The notes below the pieces were generated by a model. It ran no database searches. It worked only from the letters and a program-made list of their open reading frames with translations, and was not told where the DNA came from. Positions 26,215-35,081 of a stretch of 64,000 nt of DNA are shown here, piece after piece. The DNA is from Bordetella parapertussis (GTDB lineage: Bacteria; Pseudomonadota; Gammaproteobacteria; Burkholderiales; Burkholderiaceae_B), in contig CAMAYM010000002.1 in NCBI GenBank assembly GCA_945862495.1, positions 1 through 64,000 on the forward strand, written 5' to 3'. Within the stretch, counting starts at the first letter, position 1; every line of letters begins with the position of its first letter. The position numbers were made by a program, and so were the translations under genes.

Positions 26215-27069
26215 TTAAAGCGTAACGATTTGTGCAGCGCCATTCATGATGGGCTTGCACAAAATTTTGTAGCTATCACTATCAAAGCCGGGCGCTGTAT
26301 GGTGCAACGTCCGCGCCTCTTCGATTGTTGCCACACTGCCTAGATAAAACCAGTTGTTGACAACGTGGATCTGTGTCTCCGTTTCCAAGGTTTCGATCAA
26401 GCCGATTGCGCCTGGATAGGGCCAGCAGATCAGACGCTGATGTGACAAGCTTTCCACTAATCGTGCACGATGTGCCTCATGGGTTTCTTGACCATGACAG
26501 GCGCCCGCACAGCGATTGAGCATCGCCCGAAAACAAGGTCGATCGCCAGAGCGTTTTTCAAGCCCCAGCACACTCAAGCAAAGCCGTTGCTCATCGGCAA
26601 TATTTTTGAGTGCTTCAAGCGCTGAATGACGACTGGCATATAAGCCATACAAATCAGGCGTGTTGGAAAAATCGATTTGATTGGAATACACCACTTCGGG
26701 TTTTTCGCTCTCGATTCGGAGTGAACACATCTGTCGACTACGCCGTAACTTATGATTAAAGAGCGGTTGCTGCTCTTTGATCAATCTTGCTTCGAGTAGC
26801 AGCGCACCGATTTCACCCGTTGTACGGATGTAGGTGATTTTCTCGGTTTGTTTGAGCATGCGCGCTTCATCTGCGGTCCGGAGGTGAGACATGACGCGAG
26901 AGCGGATATTGACGCTTTTTCCAATGTATAGAGGCAGATCTCCCGACACACCATGAAAAATATAGACCCCTGGGGTCGTGGGCAGGTCAACAATGCTGTC
27001 ACGTAAGTGTGTGGGGTATTCGTAGCCATGCGTGGCATCGAAGTCTGCGCGTCGTACGACACGTTTCAT
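26215..27069 (-). CDS. cho: GIY-YIG endonuclease, Cho-type excinuclease
   Basis: 284 residues. Cho is a UvrC homologue that makes the 3' incision at bulky DNA lesions. The GIY-YIG domain lies at about residues 30-120: TTPGVYIFHGVSG, PLYIGKSVNIRSRVMSHL and the catalytic Glu in GALLLEARLIKEQQPLFN. The middle part has CLSVLGLEKRSGDRPCFRA and RCAGACHGQETHE, which is the Cys-containing region typical of Cho and UvrC. There is no RNase H-like or helix-hairpin-helix domain, as expected. The ATG at 27069 is preferred over an upstream GTG. Its stop codon abuts the stop of the convergent gene with no spacer. Confidence 0.85.
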   Translation of the reverse strand: MKRVVRRADFDATHGYEYPTHLRDSIVDLPTTPGVYIFHGVSGDLPLYIGKSVNIRSRVMSHLRTADEARMLKQTEKITYIRTTGEIGALLLEARLIKEQQPLFNHKLRRSRQMCSLRIESEKPEVVYSNQIDFSNTPDLYGLYASRHSALEALKNIADEQRLCLSVLGLEKRSGDRPCFRAMLNRCAGACHGQETHEAHRARLVESLSHQRLICWPYPGAIGLIETLETETQIHVVNNWFYLGSVATIEEARTLHHTAPGFDSDSYKILCKPIMNGAAQIVTL

Positions 27070-27083
27070 AACTGAGCGCACAC

Positions 27084-28694
27084 TTAAGCGGACACGTAGC
27101 GGAGTGCTAACGCCTCTGCGACACGGATGCCATCGACACCTGCGGACAAGATGCCCCCTGCATACCCCGCGCCTTCACCTGCGGGATACAGACCTTTGAC
27201 ATTGAGACTTTGAAAGTCTGCGCCACGTGTAATTCGTAAGGGGGAGGACGTCCGAGTCTCGACACCCGTCAAGATGGCATCGTGCATTGAAAACCCTTTG
27301 ATTTTTTTTTCAAACGCGGGAATCGCTTCGCGAATCGCTTGGATGGCGTAGTCTGGCAGACTCGTCGCTAAGTCTGTCAGGTGAACACCTGGCTTGTAGG
27401 ACGGTGTCACGCTACCGAGTTCAGTGGACGCGCGACCCATTAAAAAGTCACCCACGAGTTGGCCAGGGGCTTCGTAGGTGCTGCCGCCTAAGACATAGGC
27501 ATGCGATTCAATCTGCCGTTGAAAATCAAGACCCGCCAAGGGGCCGCCTGGATAATCTTCGGGGGTGATGCCAACCACGATGCCCGCATTGGCGTTGCGT
27601 TCATTGCGTGAATATTGACTCATCCCATTGGTGACAACACGATGGGTCTCAGAAGTCGCTGCGACCACGGTACCGCCCGGGCACATGCAGAAGCTGTAGA
27701 CTGCTCGACCATTGCTGGCATGATGCACAAGCTTGTAGTCCGCAGCGCCGATCAGCGTGTTGCCTGCGTAGGGTCCGAGGCGCGCGAGATCAATCAAAGA
27801 TTGTGGATGCTCGATCCGAAAGCCGACTGAAAATGGTTTGGCTTCCATAAAGACACCCGCATCATGCAATACCTTAAAGGTATCTCGCGCGCTGTGTCCC
27901 AGTGCGATAATCACATGATCAGCTGCCAATACCTCACCGCTTTCGAGTTGCACAGCACGCATTTGTTGATGCTCGATTTCGAAACCCACAACCTTTTGTG
28001 AAAAACGAATCTCGCCGCCAAGCGCGATAATTTCTTCGCGCATTTTTTCAACCACACCGACCAGACGAAAGGTACCGATATGCGGTTTGGCGACGTACAG
28101 GATTTCTTCGGGTGCACCTGCTTTGACAAACTCTCGGATGACTTTGCGACCGTAAAACTTTGGGTCTTTAATCTGGCTCCAGAGCTTGCCGTCAGAGAAC
28201 GTCCCGGCTCCGCCTTCGCCAAACTGCACGTTTGATTCGGGATTGAGTATATTTTTACGCCAGAGTTTCCAAGTGTCCTGCGTACGCTCGCGCACCGCTT
28301 TGCCGCGTTCCAGCACAATCGGTTTTAAGCCCATCTGTGCCAACAAGAGCGCAGCAAAAATCCCACAGGGACCAAAACCGATCACAACAGGGCGTGGATG
28401 AGCTTGCTTGGTGTCATGGTAAGGGGGCGCAACGAATTTGTATTCCGTGTCCGGCGTCGGTCGAATGTCCGGATCATCCTTGAATTTTTTTAAAAGCGCC
28501 TCGGGCTCAGTGACCTCAACATCGACGGTGTAGATAAACGTTAGTGCACTTTTTTTACGTGCATCGTAGCTGCGCTTAAATATCTCAAAGGACAGTAACT
28601 GGGCAGGCGTGATGGCGAGCCGCTCAATAATAGCGGCGCGTAAGGCGTCCTCGGCGTGCTCAAGCGGTAGGCGTAAATCGGTAATGTGGATCAT
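27084..28694 (-). CDS. NAD(P)/FAD-dependent oxidoreductase (COG2509-like dehydrogenase)
   Basis: 536 residues. An N-terminal alpha/beta domain of about 100 residues (MIHITDLRLPLEHAEDALRA) comes before the FAD-binding Rossmann motif VIGFGPCGIFAALLLAQMG and LERGKAVRERT. FSDGKLWSQIKD and PYAGNTLIGAADYKLVHHA are shared with a family of uncharacterised FAD-dependent dehydrogenases that has a wide bacterial spread. FCMCPGGTVVAATSE and AGEGAGYAGGILSAGVDG are the second FAD contact. The reaction is unknown. It is 14 bases ahead of cho and 56 bases behind a hydratase gene, forming one minus-strand group. Confidence 0.87.
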   Translation of the reverse strand: MIHITDLRLPLEHAEDALRAAIIERLAITPAQLLSFEIFKRSYDARKKSALTFIYTVDVEVTEPEALLKKFKDDPDIRPTPDTEYKFVAPPYHDTKQAHPRPVVIGFGPCGIFAALLLAQMGLKPIVLERGKAVRERTQDTWKLWRKNILNPESNVQFGEGGAGTFSDGKLWSQIKDPKFYGRKVIREFVKAGAPEEILYVAKPHIGTFRLVGVVEKMREEIIALGGEIRFSQKVVGFEIEHQQMRAVQLESGEVLAADHVIIALGHSARDTFKVLHDAGVFMEAKPFSVGFRIEHPQSLIDLARLGPYAGNTLIGAADYKLVHHASNGRAVYSFCMCPGGTVVAATSETHRVVTNGMSQYSRNERNANAGIVVGITPEDYPGGPLAGLDFQRQIESHAYVLGGSTYEAPGQLVGDFLMGRASTELGSVTPSYKPGVHLTDLATSLPDYAIQAIREAIPAFEKKIKGFSMHDAILTGVETRTSSPLRITRGADFQSLNVKGLYPAGEGAGYAGGILSAGVDGIRVAEALALRYVSA

Positions 28695-28750
28695 AGGCTG
28701 AACGATACACAAAATTTGGCATGACGGGCATGAACACCCCTGCTTGGGCG

Positions 28751-29533
28751 TCAGAGCTGGACGGAGACGGACCCAATCCCGTCAAACTGGGCAACGACGA
28801 GATCGCCGCCCCGGGCGGCTGGAACGCCCGACCAACTCCCTGTGGTCACAATCGCACCTGAGGGTAGGGTTTGACCGCCTGCTGTGGCATGTTGGACCCA
28901 AGAGGGAATGACCCAGCGAGGATCTTGCATCGAGTGGGTGCCGACAAATTCCAAAGGCATTTGTTCGCCAATTTTGACCGTGCAGCGTTGTTTAGACCAA
29001 TCGCGGCGTGCTTCTTGCTCGCCATAGGGTTGCCATTGTCCCACGACCAGTACGCCATGGGATTGCATATCTGCGAGCTTTAAAAGTGCTGCGGTCTCGT
29101 TGCCCTGTTGCCAGCGCGAGTCGACCACCTCAATGGTGACGGTAAAGGCCTCAATCAGCGAATGACCTTGTTCTTGGGTCATGTTGACTGCCTCCGCAGG
29201 TGTGACAGCGTGTTTGGTTTTAAACCCAATCTCGATTTCGATCAGCCGCAGATTAAAAGGGTGTGCACCGGCTTGGGCGGGACTTTTCCAAATACCCGAA
29301 TCCAACAAAGGGGTATTTAAAATCTCACCCGTACGCGAGGGGCCACCTGATTTCCAGTGGCGTGAAATCGGCGTCTGCTGGGGGGCGAGCGTGGCGAGCA
29401 CGATATCCTGAACGGCTAAGGCCTCGGCTGTGCTCTGGAGCTGCCCGTCAAACGGAGTCGCGTCTGCGGGTGTCTGGTTACTGCGAGCCGTCAACAAGGT
29501 TTGGGCAATGGCATCAATCTGTGGGTTTGTCAT
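28751..29533 (-). CDS. 2-keto-4-pentenoate hydratase/MhpD-like protein
   Basis: 260 residues of the hydratase/decarboxylase branch of the FAH superfamily. Recognisable blocks are NLRLIEIEIGFKTKHAVTPA, with the metal-binding Glu-Ile-Glu, and EAFTVTIEVVDSRWQ. LPSGAIVTTGSWSGVPAARG and DLVVAQFDGIGSVSVQL close the domain. Family members hydrate 2-oxopent-4-enoate in meta-cleavage pathways or decarboxylate 4-oxalocrotonate. No ring-cleavage genes are seen nearby, so the pathway is unclear. It is the first gene of a minus-strand group with the FAD protein and cho. Confidence 0.82.
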   Translation of the reverse strand: MTNPQIDAIAQTLLTARSNQTPADATPFDGQLQSTAEALAVQDIVLATLAPQQTPISRHWKSGGPSRTGEILNTPLLDSGIWKSPAQAGAHPFNLRLIEIEIGFKTKHAVTPAEAVNMTQEQGHSLIEAFTVTIEVVDSRWQQGNETAALLKLADMQSHGVLVVGQWQPYGEQEARRDWSKQRCTVKIGEQMPLEFVGTHSMQDPRWVIPSWVQHATAGGQTLPSGAIVTTGSWSGVPAARGGDLVVAQFDGIGSVSVQL

Positions 29534-29621
29534 GAAATTTCACTAATGAGTGGGTAATCAAGGATAATCCAGTTCTTCCCATCGTGGCGCGCGAGCGTCA
29601 ACATGCACTTTAAGATGACTT

Positions 29622-30158
29622 ATGGCCCTGCGCGCGACGATTTACAAAGCTGAACTCAATGTAGCGGACTCTGACCGCCACTATTATGAGAGTCACGCCC
29701 TGACGCTGGCGCGTCATCCCTCCGAAACAGACGAAAGGATGATGGTCCGCCTCTTGGCGTTCGCTTTGAATGCCCACGAGGATCTGGTGTTTACCAAAGG
29801 TATCAGCGATGCCGATGAGCCGGACCTATGGCGCAAAGACTTGACGGGTGCAATCGATCTCTGGATCGAGGTGGGGCAGCCCGATGAGCGACGCATTTTA
29901 AAGGCGTGCGGACGAGCCACTGAGGTCGTGATTTATTGCTATGGTGGTCACACCAGCAAAATCTGGTGGGAATCCATTCAAAACAAACTGGCGCGTACGC
30001 GTAACCTTAAAGTCGTGTGTCTGCCCTCTGAACAAACTAAAACGCTCGCCGCCTGGGCCGCGCGCACGATGACCGTGCACGTCAATATCCAGGACAGCGA
30101 GCTCTTTGTTTCCTCAGAAAAAGGTCAGTTCACGCTCGAGCAGCAGATCTGGCGCTAG
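29622..30158 (+). CDS. yaeQ: YaeQ family protein
   Basis: 178 residues, full length. The family has a nuclease-like PD-(D/E)XK fold and no established function; a role in transcription antitermination was once proposed. The N-terminus ALRATIYKAELNVADSDRH, the long ARHPSETDERMMVRLLAFAL helix, LWIEVGQPDERRILKACGR and VVIYCYGGHTSKIWW are the family pattern. Glu and Asp residues in IDLWIEVGQPDE could be the remnant active site. It is a single gene between a divergent hydratase gene and a convergent HAD gene, 19 bases away. Confidence 0.9.
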   Translation: MALRATIYKAELNVADSDRHYYESHALTLARHPSETDERMMVRLLAFALNAHEDLVFTKGISDADEPDLWRKDLTGAIDLWIEVGQPDERRILKACGRATEVVIYCYGGHTSKIWWESIQNKLARTRNLKVVCLPSEQTKTLAAWAARTMTVHVNIQDSELFVSSEKGQFTLEQQIWR

Positions 30159-30176
30159 ATCAGTCGTTGAACCTGC

Positions 30177-30896
30177 TCAAACGCCCATCTGGGTCGCGAG
30201 ATCGCGAATATCCTTGGCGACGATATCCCAGTCATGGGCGGCAACCAGATTGGTTTTCTGGTCAGGGCCATGTTCAGTTGGACGCGGCCAAAACGCTGTT
30301 TTGAGCCCCACATTGCGCGCCGCCAACAGATCATCATTGTGCGCGGCACACATCATGACTTCGCCGGGCTCAAGTTGCAAGGCAGCACATACGCCTAAGT
30401 AGGATTGTGGCTGCGGCTTGTAGGCGTGAAAGACTTCGGTGGAGAGATTCAGATCCCAGGGTAGGCCGGTGTACTTGGCGATATCGGTCAGCAAGGAGAT
30501 ATTGCCGTTGGATAAGGGGGCAATGATGTACTTGCTTTTGAGACGCGTCAGGCCACCCACTGCGTCTGGCCAACCATCTAGCCGGTGCCAGACTTTGTTG
30601 ACATGCACGCGCTGTGCTTCGGTCATCGCATCGAGGCCAAATTCCTTGATCAGGATTTCGAGGGATTCGCGGTGCAACACATCTAGGATGGTCCAGGGAC
30701 GTTTGCCGCTGCGCACAGCTTCCATCGAAGGTTGGTACATACCGCGCCATTTGACAGCAAAGGCGGTCCAGTCGGCCTCAAAGCCGTTTTCTTGTCCCCA
30801 GCGCGTCAGGTCGCGCGTGATACTGCCGCGCCAGTCGACCACGGAGCCGAAGGTATCGAACACCATGGCTTTGACGGTTGTTGTTAGTGATGACAT
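30177..30896 (-). CDS. HAD-superfamily hydrolase, haloacid dehalogenase type II
   Basis: 239 residues. The family cleaves 2-haloacids by an aspartyl-ester intermediate. The nucleophile is Asp14 in AMVFDTFGSVVDWRGSI. Motif II is IIAPLSNGNISLL with the catalytic Ser-Asn, and motif III is FHAYKPQPQSYLGVCAAL with Lys. MMCAAHNDDLLAARNVGLKT supplies the acidic motif IV. The cap domain covers about residues 20-95. A halogenated substrate is typical but not certain, since this family also includes phosphatases. It is the last gene of an operon with SDR, FrnE-like and ammonium transporter genes. Confidence 0.88.
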   Translation of the reverse strand: MSSLTTTVKAMVFDTFGSVVDWRGSITRDLTRWGQENGFEADWTAFAVKWRGMYQPSMEAVRSGKRPWTILDVLHRESLEILIKEFGLDAMTEAQRVHVNKVWHRLDGWPDAVGGLTRLKSKYIIAPLSNGNISLLTDIAKYTGLPWDLNLSTEVFHAYKPQPQSYLGVCAALQLEPGEVMMCAAHNDDLLAARNVGLKTAFWPRPTEHGPDQKTNLVAAHDWDIVAKDIRDLATQMGV

Positions 30897-30912
30897 GGCA
30901 TGTGCTCCCTGA

Positions 30913-31686
30913 TTACATCACTGCGGATAAACCACCATCCAGATTGACACTGCTGCCGGTGACATAGCTACCGCCTTCAGACGCGAGGAAGGTGACGACG
31001 TTGGCAACTTCTTCGGCACGACCCACACGACCTAAGGGAATGTTTTTACCCATTGTCTCGTACATCTGTTCAACAGGCACGCCTGCTTTTTCAGCCTTGC
31101 GCTCATGCTGTCCGGCTTTGATCAGGCCGATACAGACGCTGTTGACCAAGATGTTGTTGGGGGCGAATTCTTTCGACAAGGCCTTGGTCATTGCGAGACC
31201 TGCTGCACGTGTGACCGTGGTGGGCATAGATTTTTCTTTGGGCTGCTTGGCACCGATATTAGTCACGTTGATGATGCGACCCCAGTTGTTCTTTTTCATT
31301 TCTGGGATGGCCAAGCGTGTCAGGCGAATCGCGGCAAACAACTTCAAATCAAAGTCAGCTTGCCACTTTTCATCCGTGACAGACTCAAACTCGCCTGTGG
31401 CGGATGTGCCGGCGTTGTTAATCAAAATATCTAAACGCCCGTGTGTCTTGAGGATTTCTTGGACAAGGCGTGTGCACTCTGCGTCTTGTGAAACATCTGC
31501 CGCAATGGTCGTCACTTTGCCACCGGCCGCGCGAATCTCTGCTGCGACTTCGTCCAGCAATGCTTGGCCGCGGGCGGCGATGACAACAGTTGCGCCTTCC
31601 TGGGCGAATTTCATGGCAACCGCTTTACCGATGCCTTGTGAGCCGCCTGTGACCAATGCGACGCGATTGTTAAGTTGTAAGTCCAT
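30913..31686 (-). CDS. Short-chain dehydrogenase/reductase with altered active site
   Basis: 257 residues. The NAD(P) motif is TGGSQGIGKAVAMKF and the NNAGTSATGEF motif is present. The usual Tyr-x-x-x-Lys dyad is missing: residues 156-160 are Thr-Thr-Val-Thr-Arg, in the position where Tyr-Ser-Ala-Ser-Lys would be expected. The rest of the helix (AAGLAMTKALSKEFAPNNIL) and the C-terminus GSYVTGSSVNLDGGLSAVM are normal. It may thus bind nucleotide but use another mechanism or be inactive as a dehydrogenase. Some SDR subgroups seem to share this change. It is 16 bases ahead of the HAD gene. Confidence 0.88.
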   Translation of the reverse strand: MDLQLNNRVALVTGGSQGIGKAVAMKFAQEGATVVIAARGQALLDEVAAEIRAAGGKVTTIAADVSQDAECTRLVQEILKTHGRLDILINNAGTSATGEFESVTDEKWQADFDLKLFAAIRLTRLAIPEMKKNNWGRIINVTNIGAKQPKEKSMPTTVTRAAGLAMTKALSKEFAPNNILVNSVCIGLIKAGQHERKAEKAGVPVEQMYETMGKNIPLGRVGRAEEVANVVTFLASEGGSYVTGSSVNLDGGLSAVM

Positions 31687-31757
31687 GCGATGTCTCCGTC
31701 CTGAATGACTCGAAATCTTAGCGATCGAGTTGTTGTGAAATAAATAATGCGGTTGAT

Positions 31758-32420
31758 TTAATTTTTATCGTCGGTTTCTGCCGCGATCTGACGCAAAGCC
31801 TGCTCAAACGCCTCGGGCGGTTGCGCACCCTGCAACAGATAATGATCATTGATGATAATCGAGGGCACAGAATGAATCCCCATGCTGGTGTATTTTTCCT
31901 GCTGCGCGCGCACTTCGGTTTTAAATTCTTCACTGTCCAAAATCTTTTGGGCACGCGCGGTATCGAGCCCTGCGCGTTCAACCGCAGCAACCAGATTGCT
32001 CTTGTCGTCTAGATCAACGGCGAGGGTAAAGTAGGTGATCAACAACGCGCGCTTGAGGCGATGTTGTGCCGCGGGGTCGTATTCGAGTCCAGCCCAATAA
32101 ATCAGTCGGTGCGCATCAAAGGTGTTGTAGACATGCTTGCGACCCTCCGGGTGAAAGGGAAAACCGACCTCGGCTGCGCGCGCTTTAATGCTCTCTTGGG
32201 TGACACGAACTTGGGCCTCTGTTTTGCCGTATTTTTCCGTTAGGTGTTCAAACACTTCCTGGCCACCTGGTGGCATCTGTGGATTGAGCTCGAACGGTTG
32301 GAAATGAATTTCCACCGGGATACTGTCCCCAATATTTTTAAGCGCGATTTCAAGGCCGCCGAGTCCGACCGCGCACCAAGGGCACGCGATATCCGAAACG
32401 TAGTCAATTTTGATTACCAT
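31758..32420 (-). CDS. DsbA-family oxidoreductase, FrnE-like
   Basis: 220 residues, thioredoxin fold with a helical insertion. The active motif is CPWCAVG (Cys14 and Cys17) after VSDIA. HFQPFELNPQMPPGGQ and FDAHRLIYWAGLEYDPAA are the FrnE pattern, and GIHSVPSIIINDHYLLQGAQ contains the cis-Pro loop. No signal peptide is seen, so it is cytoplasmic. Family knowledge: some members are disulfide isomerases linked to stress tolerance; others are 2-hydroxychromene-2-carboxylate isomerases. It overlaps the ammonium transporter gene by seven bases, so it is co-translated with it. Confidence 0.87.
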   Translation of the reverse strand: MVIKIDYVSDIACPWCAVGLGGLEIALKNIGDSIPVEIHFQPFELNPQMPPGGQEVFEHLTEKYGKTEAQVRVTQESIKARAAEVGFPFHPEGRKHVYNTFDAHRLIYWAGLEYDPAAQHRLKRALLITYFTLAVDLDDKSNLVAAVERAGLDTARAQKILDSEEFKTEVRAQQEKYTSMGIHSVPSIIINDHYLLQGAQPPEAFEQALRQIAAETDDKN

Positions 32421-33628
32421 GTTTTATCCGAATCAGGGGTGGCCGAGACATGATGGATGCTGAGGTCAGCACCCGCATATTCGTCTTCGGGATCCATTCT
32501 TAAGCCCATGAGGAGTTTGAGTGCACCATACACAATTGTGCCACCTAACAAAGCAATCAGGACCGCGACCGCAGTGCCAATCAGTTGTGCCATCAGACTG
32601 ACACCGCCCAAGCCGCCTAAGGCCTGTTGACCAAAGATGCCTGCGGCGATACCACCCCAGACACCGCAGAGACCATGCAGGGGCCAGACACCCAAGACGT
32701 CATCGATTTTCCAGCGGTTTTGTTCGAGGGTAAAGACAAACACAAACATGGCTCCAGCGGATAGGCCAACAAACAGTGCGCCTAGGGGATGCATTAAGTC
32801 TGAGCCCGCACAGATTGCAACGAGTCCCGCGAGTGGTCCGTTATAACTAAAGCCGGCGTCATTCTTGCCGAAGAACCAACCACCGAGTGTGCCGCCCACC
32901 ATAGCCATCAAGGAGTTGATCGCAACCAGTCCGCTGATTTTGTCGATTGTCTGTGCACTCATGACATTGAAACCGAACCAGCCTACGGTCAAGATCCAAG
33001 CGCCTAAGGCTAGGAAGGGGACGTTTGACGGCGGATGGGCGGAGACCTTGCCGTCTTTGCGGTAGCGTCCACTGCGTGCGCCGAGCAATATGATCGCAGG
33101 TAATGCAATCCAGCCACCGACGGCGTGCACTACGACAGAACCTGCGAAGTCATGGAAATCTTCACCGGTGAGCGATTTGATCCAGACCTGAAAGCCAGAG
33201 AAGTGGGTGGGATTCCAGGCCATGCCTTCAAACAGCGGATAAACAAATCCAACCAATAAAAAGGTCGCGAGGAGTTGTGGGTTGAATTTGGCACGTTCGG
33301 CGATACCGCCTGAAACGATAGCTGGAATCGCGGCTGCAAAGGTCAGTAAGAAAAAGAACTTGACCAGTTCAAAGCCATTTTTGGTGGCGAGCTGCTCTGC
33401 ATCCATCCAGAAATTCAGGCCATAGGCCAGGCTGTAACCAATAAAAAAATACGCGATAGTGGATACAGAAAAATCGACTAGGATTTTAACGAGTGCGTTG
33501 ACTTGATTTTTTTCCCGGACTGTACCGAGCTCGAGAAAAGCGAAACCAGCGTGCATCGCCAGGATCATAATGGCACCCAACATAATAAAAAGGGTGTCGA
33601 CGCCTGCTTTGATATTTTCCAAAATCAT
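32414..33628 (-). CDS. amt: Ammonium transporter Amt
   Basis: 404 residues, an 11-helix integral protein of the Amt/Mep/Rh family that conducts ammonium. Diagnostic blocks are AGFAFLELGTVREKNQVNAL near the N-terminus, DFAGSVVVHAVGGWIALPA with the first pore His, and AGLVAICAGSDLMHPLGALF. LHGLCGVWGGIAAGIFG supplies the second pore His. There is no N-terminal signal sequence, unlike some members. No glnK gene is adjacent, which differs from the common glnK-amtB pair. It is the first gene of a four-gene minus-strand operon. Confidence 0.92.
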   Translation of the reverse strand: MILENIKAGVDTLFIMLGAIMILAMHAGFAFLELGTVREKNQVNALVKILVDFSVSTIAYFFIGYSLAYGLNFWMDAEQLATKNGFELVKFFFLLTFAAAIPAIVSGGIAERAKFNPQLLATFLLVGFVYPLFEGMAWNPTHFSGFQVWIKSLTGEDFHDFAGSVVVHAVGGWIALPAIILLGARSGRYRKDGKVSAHPPSNVPFLALGAWILTVGWFGFNVMSAQTIDKISGLVAINSLMAMVGGTLGGWFFGKNDAGFSYNGPLAGLVAICAGSDLMHPLGALFVGLSAGAMFVFVFTLEQNRWKIDDVLGVWPLHGLCGVWGGIAAGIFGQQALGGLGGVSLMAQLIGTAVAVLIALLGGTIVYGALKLLMGLRMDPEDEYAGADLSIHHVSATPDSDKTW

Positions 33629-33863
33629 TCCAGCCGAAAAGTTAATTGTGACAATTGAGGCTGAATCTTAGCGCGAATGTTTAGGCAGATTTCTGAGGTC
33701 GCAGGTGATCATGGATTGAAAACAATAAAGCACAAATGTAAATAATATTTAGTTTTATATGCACATTAGATCTGGTTTCATAGGAAATCTCACCTATTTT
33801 CTTATATAACTGGGGTTGACCCGTATAGAATCGTAGGATTAGTTGAATGTTTGGGAATCCCAC

Positions 33864-35081
33864 ATGATCGGCGCAGTGCATCTAGCAGGATCAAGTTATC
33901 CAACGAAAAATTTGCGAAGCCTTTTTGTGCAGCATGTTTTCAAAGTCGTGCTGGGAGTGTCGACGGCATGGTTAGGTTACACGGGCATGCTGCATGCCCA
34001 ACCTGCGGGTCCCCAAGGCCCTTTGTCTGTGTCGGTGATAGAAGCTCAACCCACCAACATCCCCAATGTGCTCGAAGTCACTGCACAAGCCGAGGGCGCA
34101 AAAGAAACGGAAGTCCGTTCACGCGTCAACGGTATTTTGCTTAAAAGGCTGTACGAGGAAGGTAGCCCTGTCCAAGCCGGTCAGCCATTATTTCAAATCG
34201 ATCCCGAGCCTTTCAAAATCACGCTCGAAGAAGCCCAGGCGCGCGCCAAGCAAACAGCGCGCGAGGCCGCGCGTTTGAAGTTACTTTTTAGTAAACAGGC
34301 CGTCAGTCGCAAAGAGTTCGATGACGCGACGTCCTTAAACGAAATCGCGCAAGCCACGCTAAAAACGGCGCAGCTCAATCTAAAGTGGACGACTGTGACG
34401 GCGCCTGTCGATGGCATTTCGGGTCGTTCACTGCGCTCCGAAGGCAATCTGATTTCAAATACAGGCGATGCAGGTCTCCTGACCTCCATCTATCAAATCA
34501 ACCCGATCTGGGTACGTTTTGGTTTGTCGAGCAGTGATACGGCCCAATTACCAAGCGGTCGTCTTGATCCAAAGCAAAACACAAGTGTCGAGTTGCTACT
34601 TCCTAATGGGCAGGACTACCCTGAAAAGGGTCAGCTCAATTTCCAGTCGACCTTTATTGATCCAAAGCTCGGCACACAGCAAATGCGCGCCGAATTTCCA
34701 AATCCTAACAGCGCAATTTTGCCAGGCCAGTTTTTGCGTATTCGTGTGACAACCGGGATGCAGGAAAATGTATTTCTGGTTCCTCAGGCTGCGGTGGTTC
34801 AGAGTGAGCGTGGCTTTATGGTCTGGACGGTTGGACCAGAAAGCAAGGTCGTGCCAACGCCGATCAAGGTGGGCAAATGGTCAGGAAAAAATTGGATTGT
34901 GTTGTCAGGCTTAAAGTCAGGCGATCAAGTTGTCACGGATCAACTCATCAAAATTCGACCCGGTGCGGTGATCAAGCCCACGGTGGTGCCGCTCAGTCAG
35001 GCTTCGCCTGGTACTGCGTCTGGTCCAGCGCCAACCGCTGACGCGCAAAAGAACGCTGCGGTCCAGAAGGATGCTCGATGA
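33864..35081 (+). CDS. RND efflux periplasmic adaptor (membrane fusion protein)
   Basis: About 405 residues of the AcrA/MexA type. It links the RND pump to the outer-membrane channel. After a hydrophobic export segment come the lipoyl half (EVRSRVNGILLKRLYEEGS), a coiled-coil hairpin (residues about 110-170, KQTAREAARLKLLFSKQAVS) and the second lipoyl half ending in TVTAPVDGISGRS. The beta-barrel and membrane-proximal parts follow (LPGQFLRIRVTTGMQ). The start at 33864 is the first ATG; TTG at 33843 is possible. No lipobox is seen. The stop overlaps the pump gene start by four bases. Confidence 0.92.
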   Translation: MIGAVHLAGSSYPTKNLRSLFVQHVFKVVLGVSTAWLGYTGMLHAQPAGPQGPLSVSVIEAQPTNIPNVLEVTAQAEGAKETEVRSRVNGILLKRLYEEGSPVQAGQPLFQIDPEPFKITLEEAQARAKQTAREAARLKLLFSKQAVSRKEFDDATSLNEIAQATLKTAQLNLKWTTVTAPVDGISGRSLRSEGNLISNTGDAGLLTSIYQINPIWVRFGLSSSDTAQLPSGRLDPKQNTSVELLLPNGQDYPEKGQLNFQSTFIDPKLGTQQMRAEFPNPNSAILPGQFLRIRVTTGMQENVFLVPQAAVVQSERGFMVWTVGPESKVVPTPIKVGKWSGKNWIVLSGLKSGDQVVTDQLIKIRPGAVIKPTVVPLSQASPGTASGPAPTADAQKNAAVQKDAR

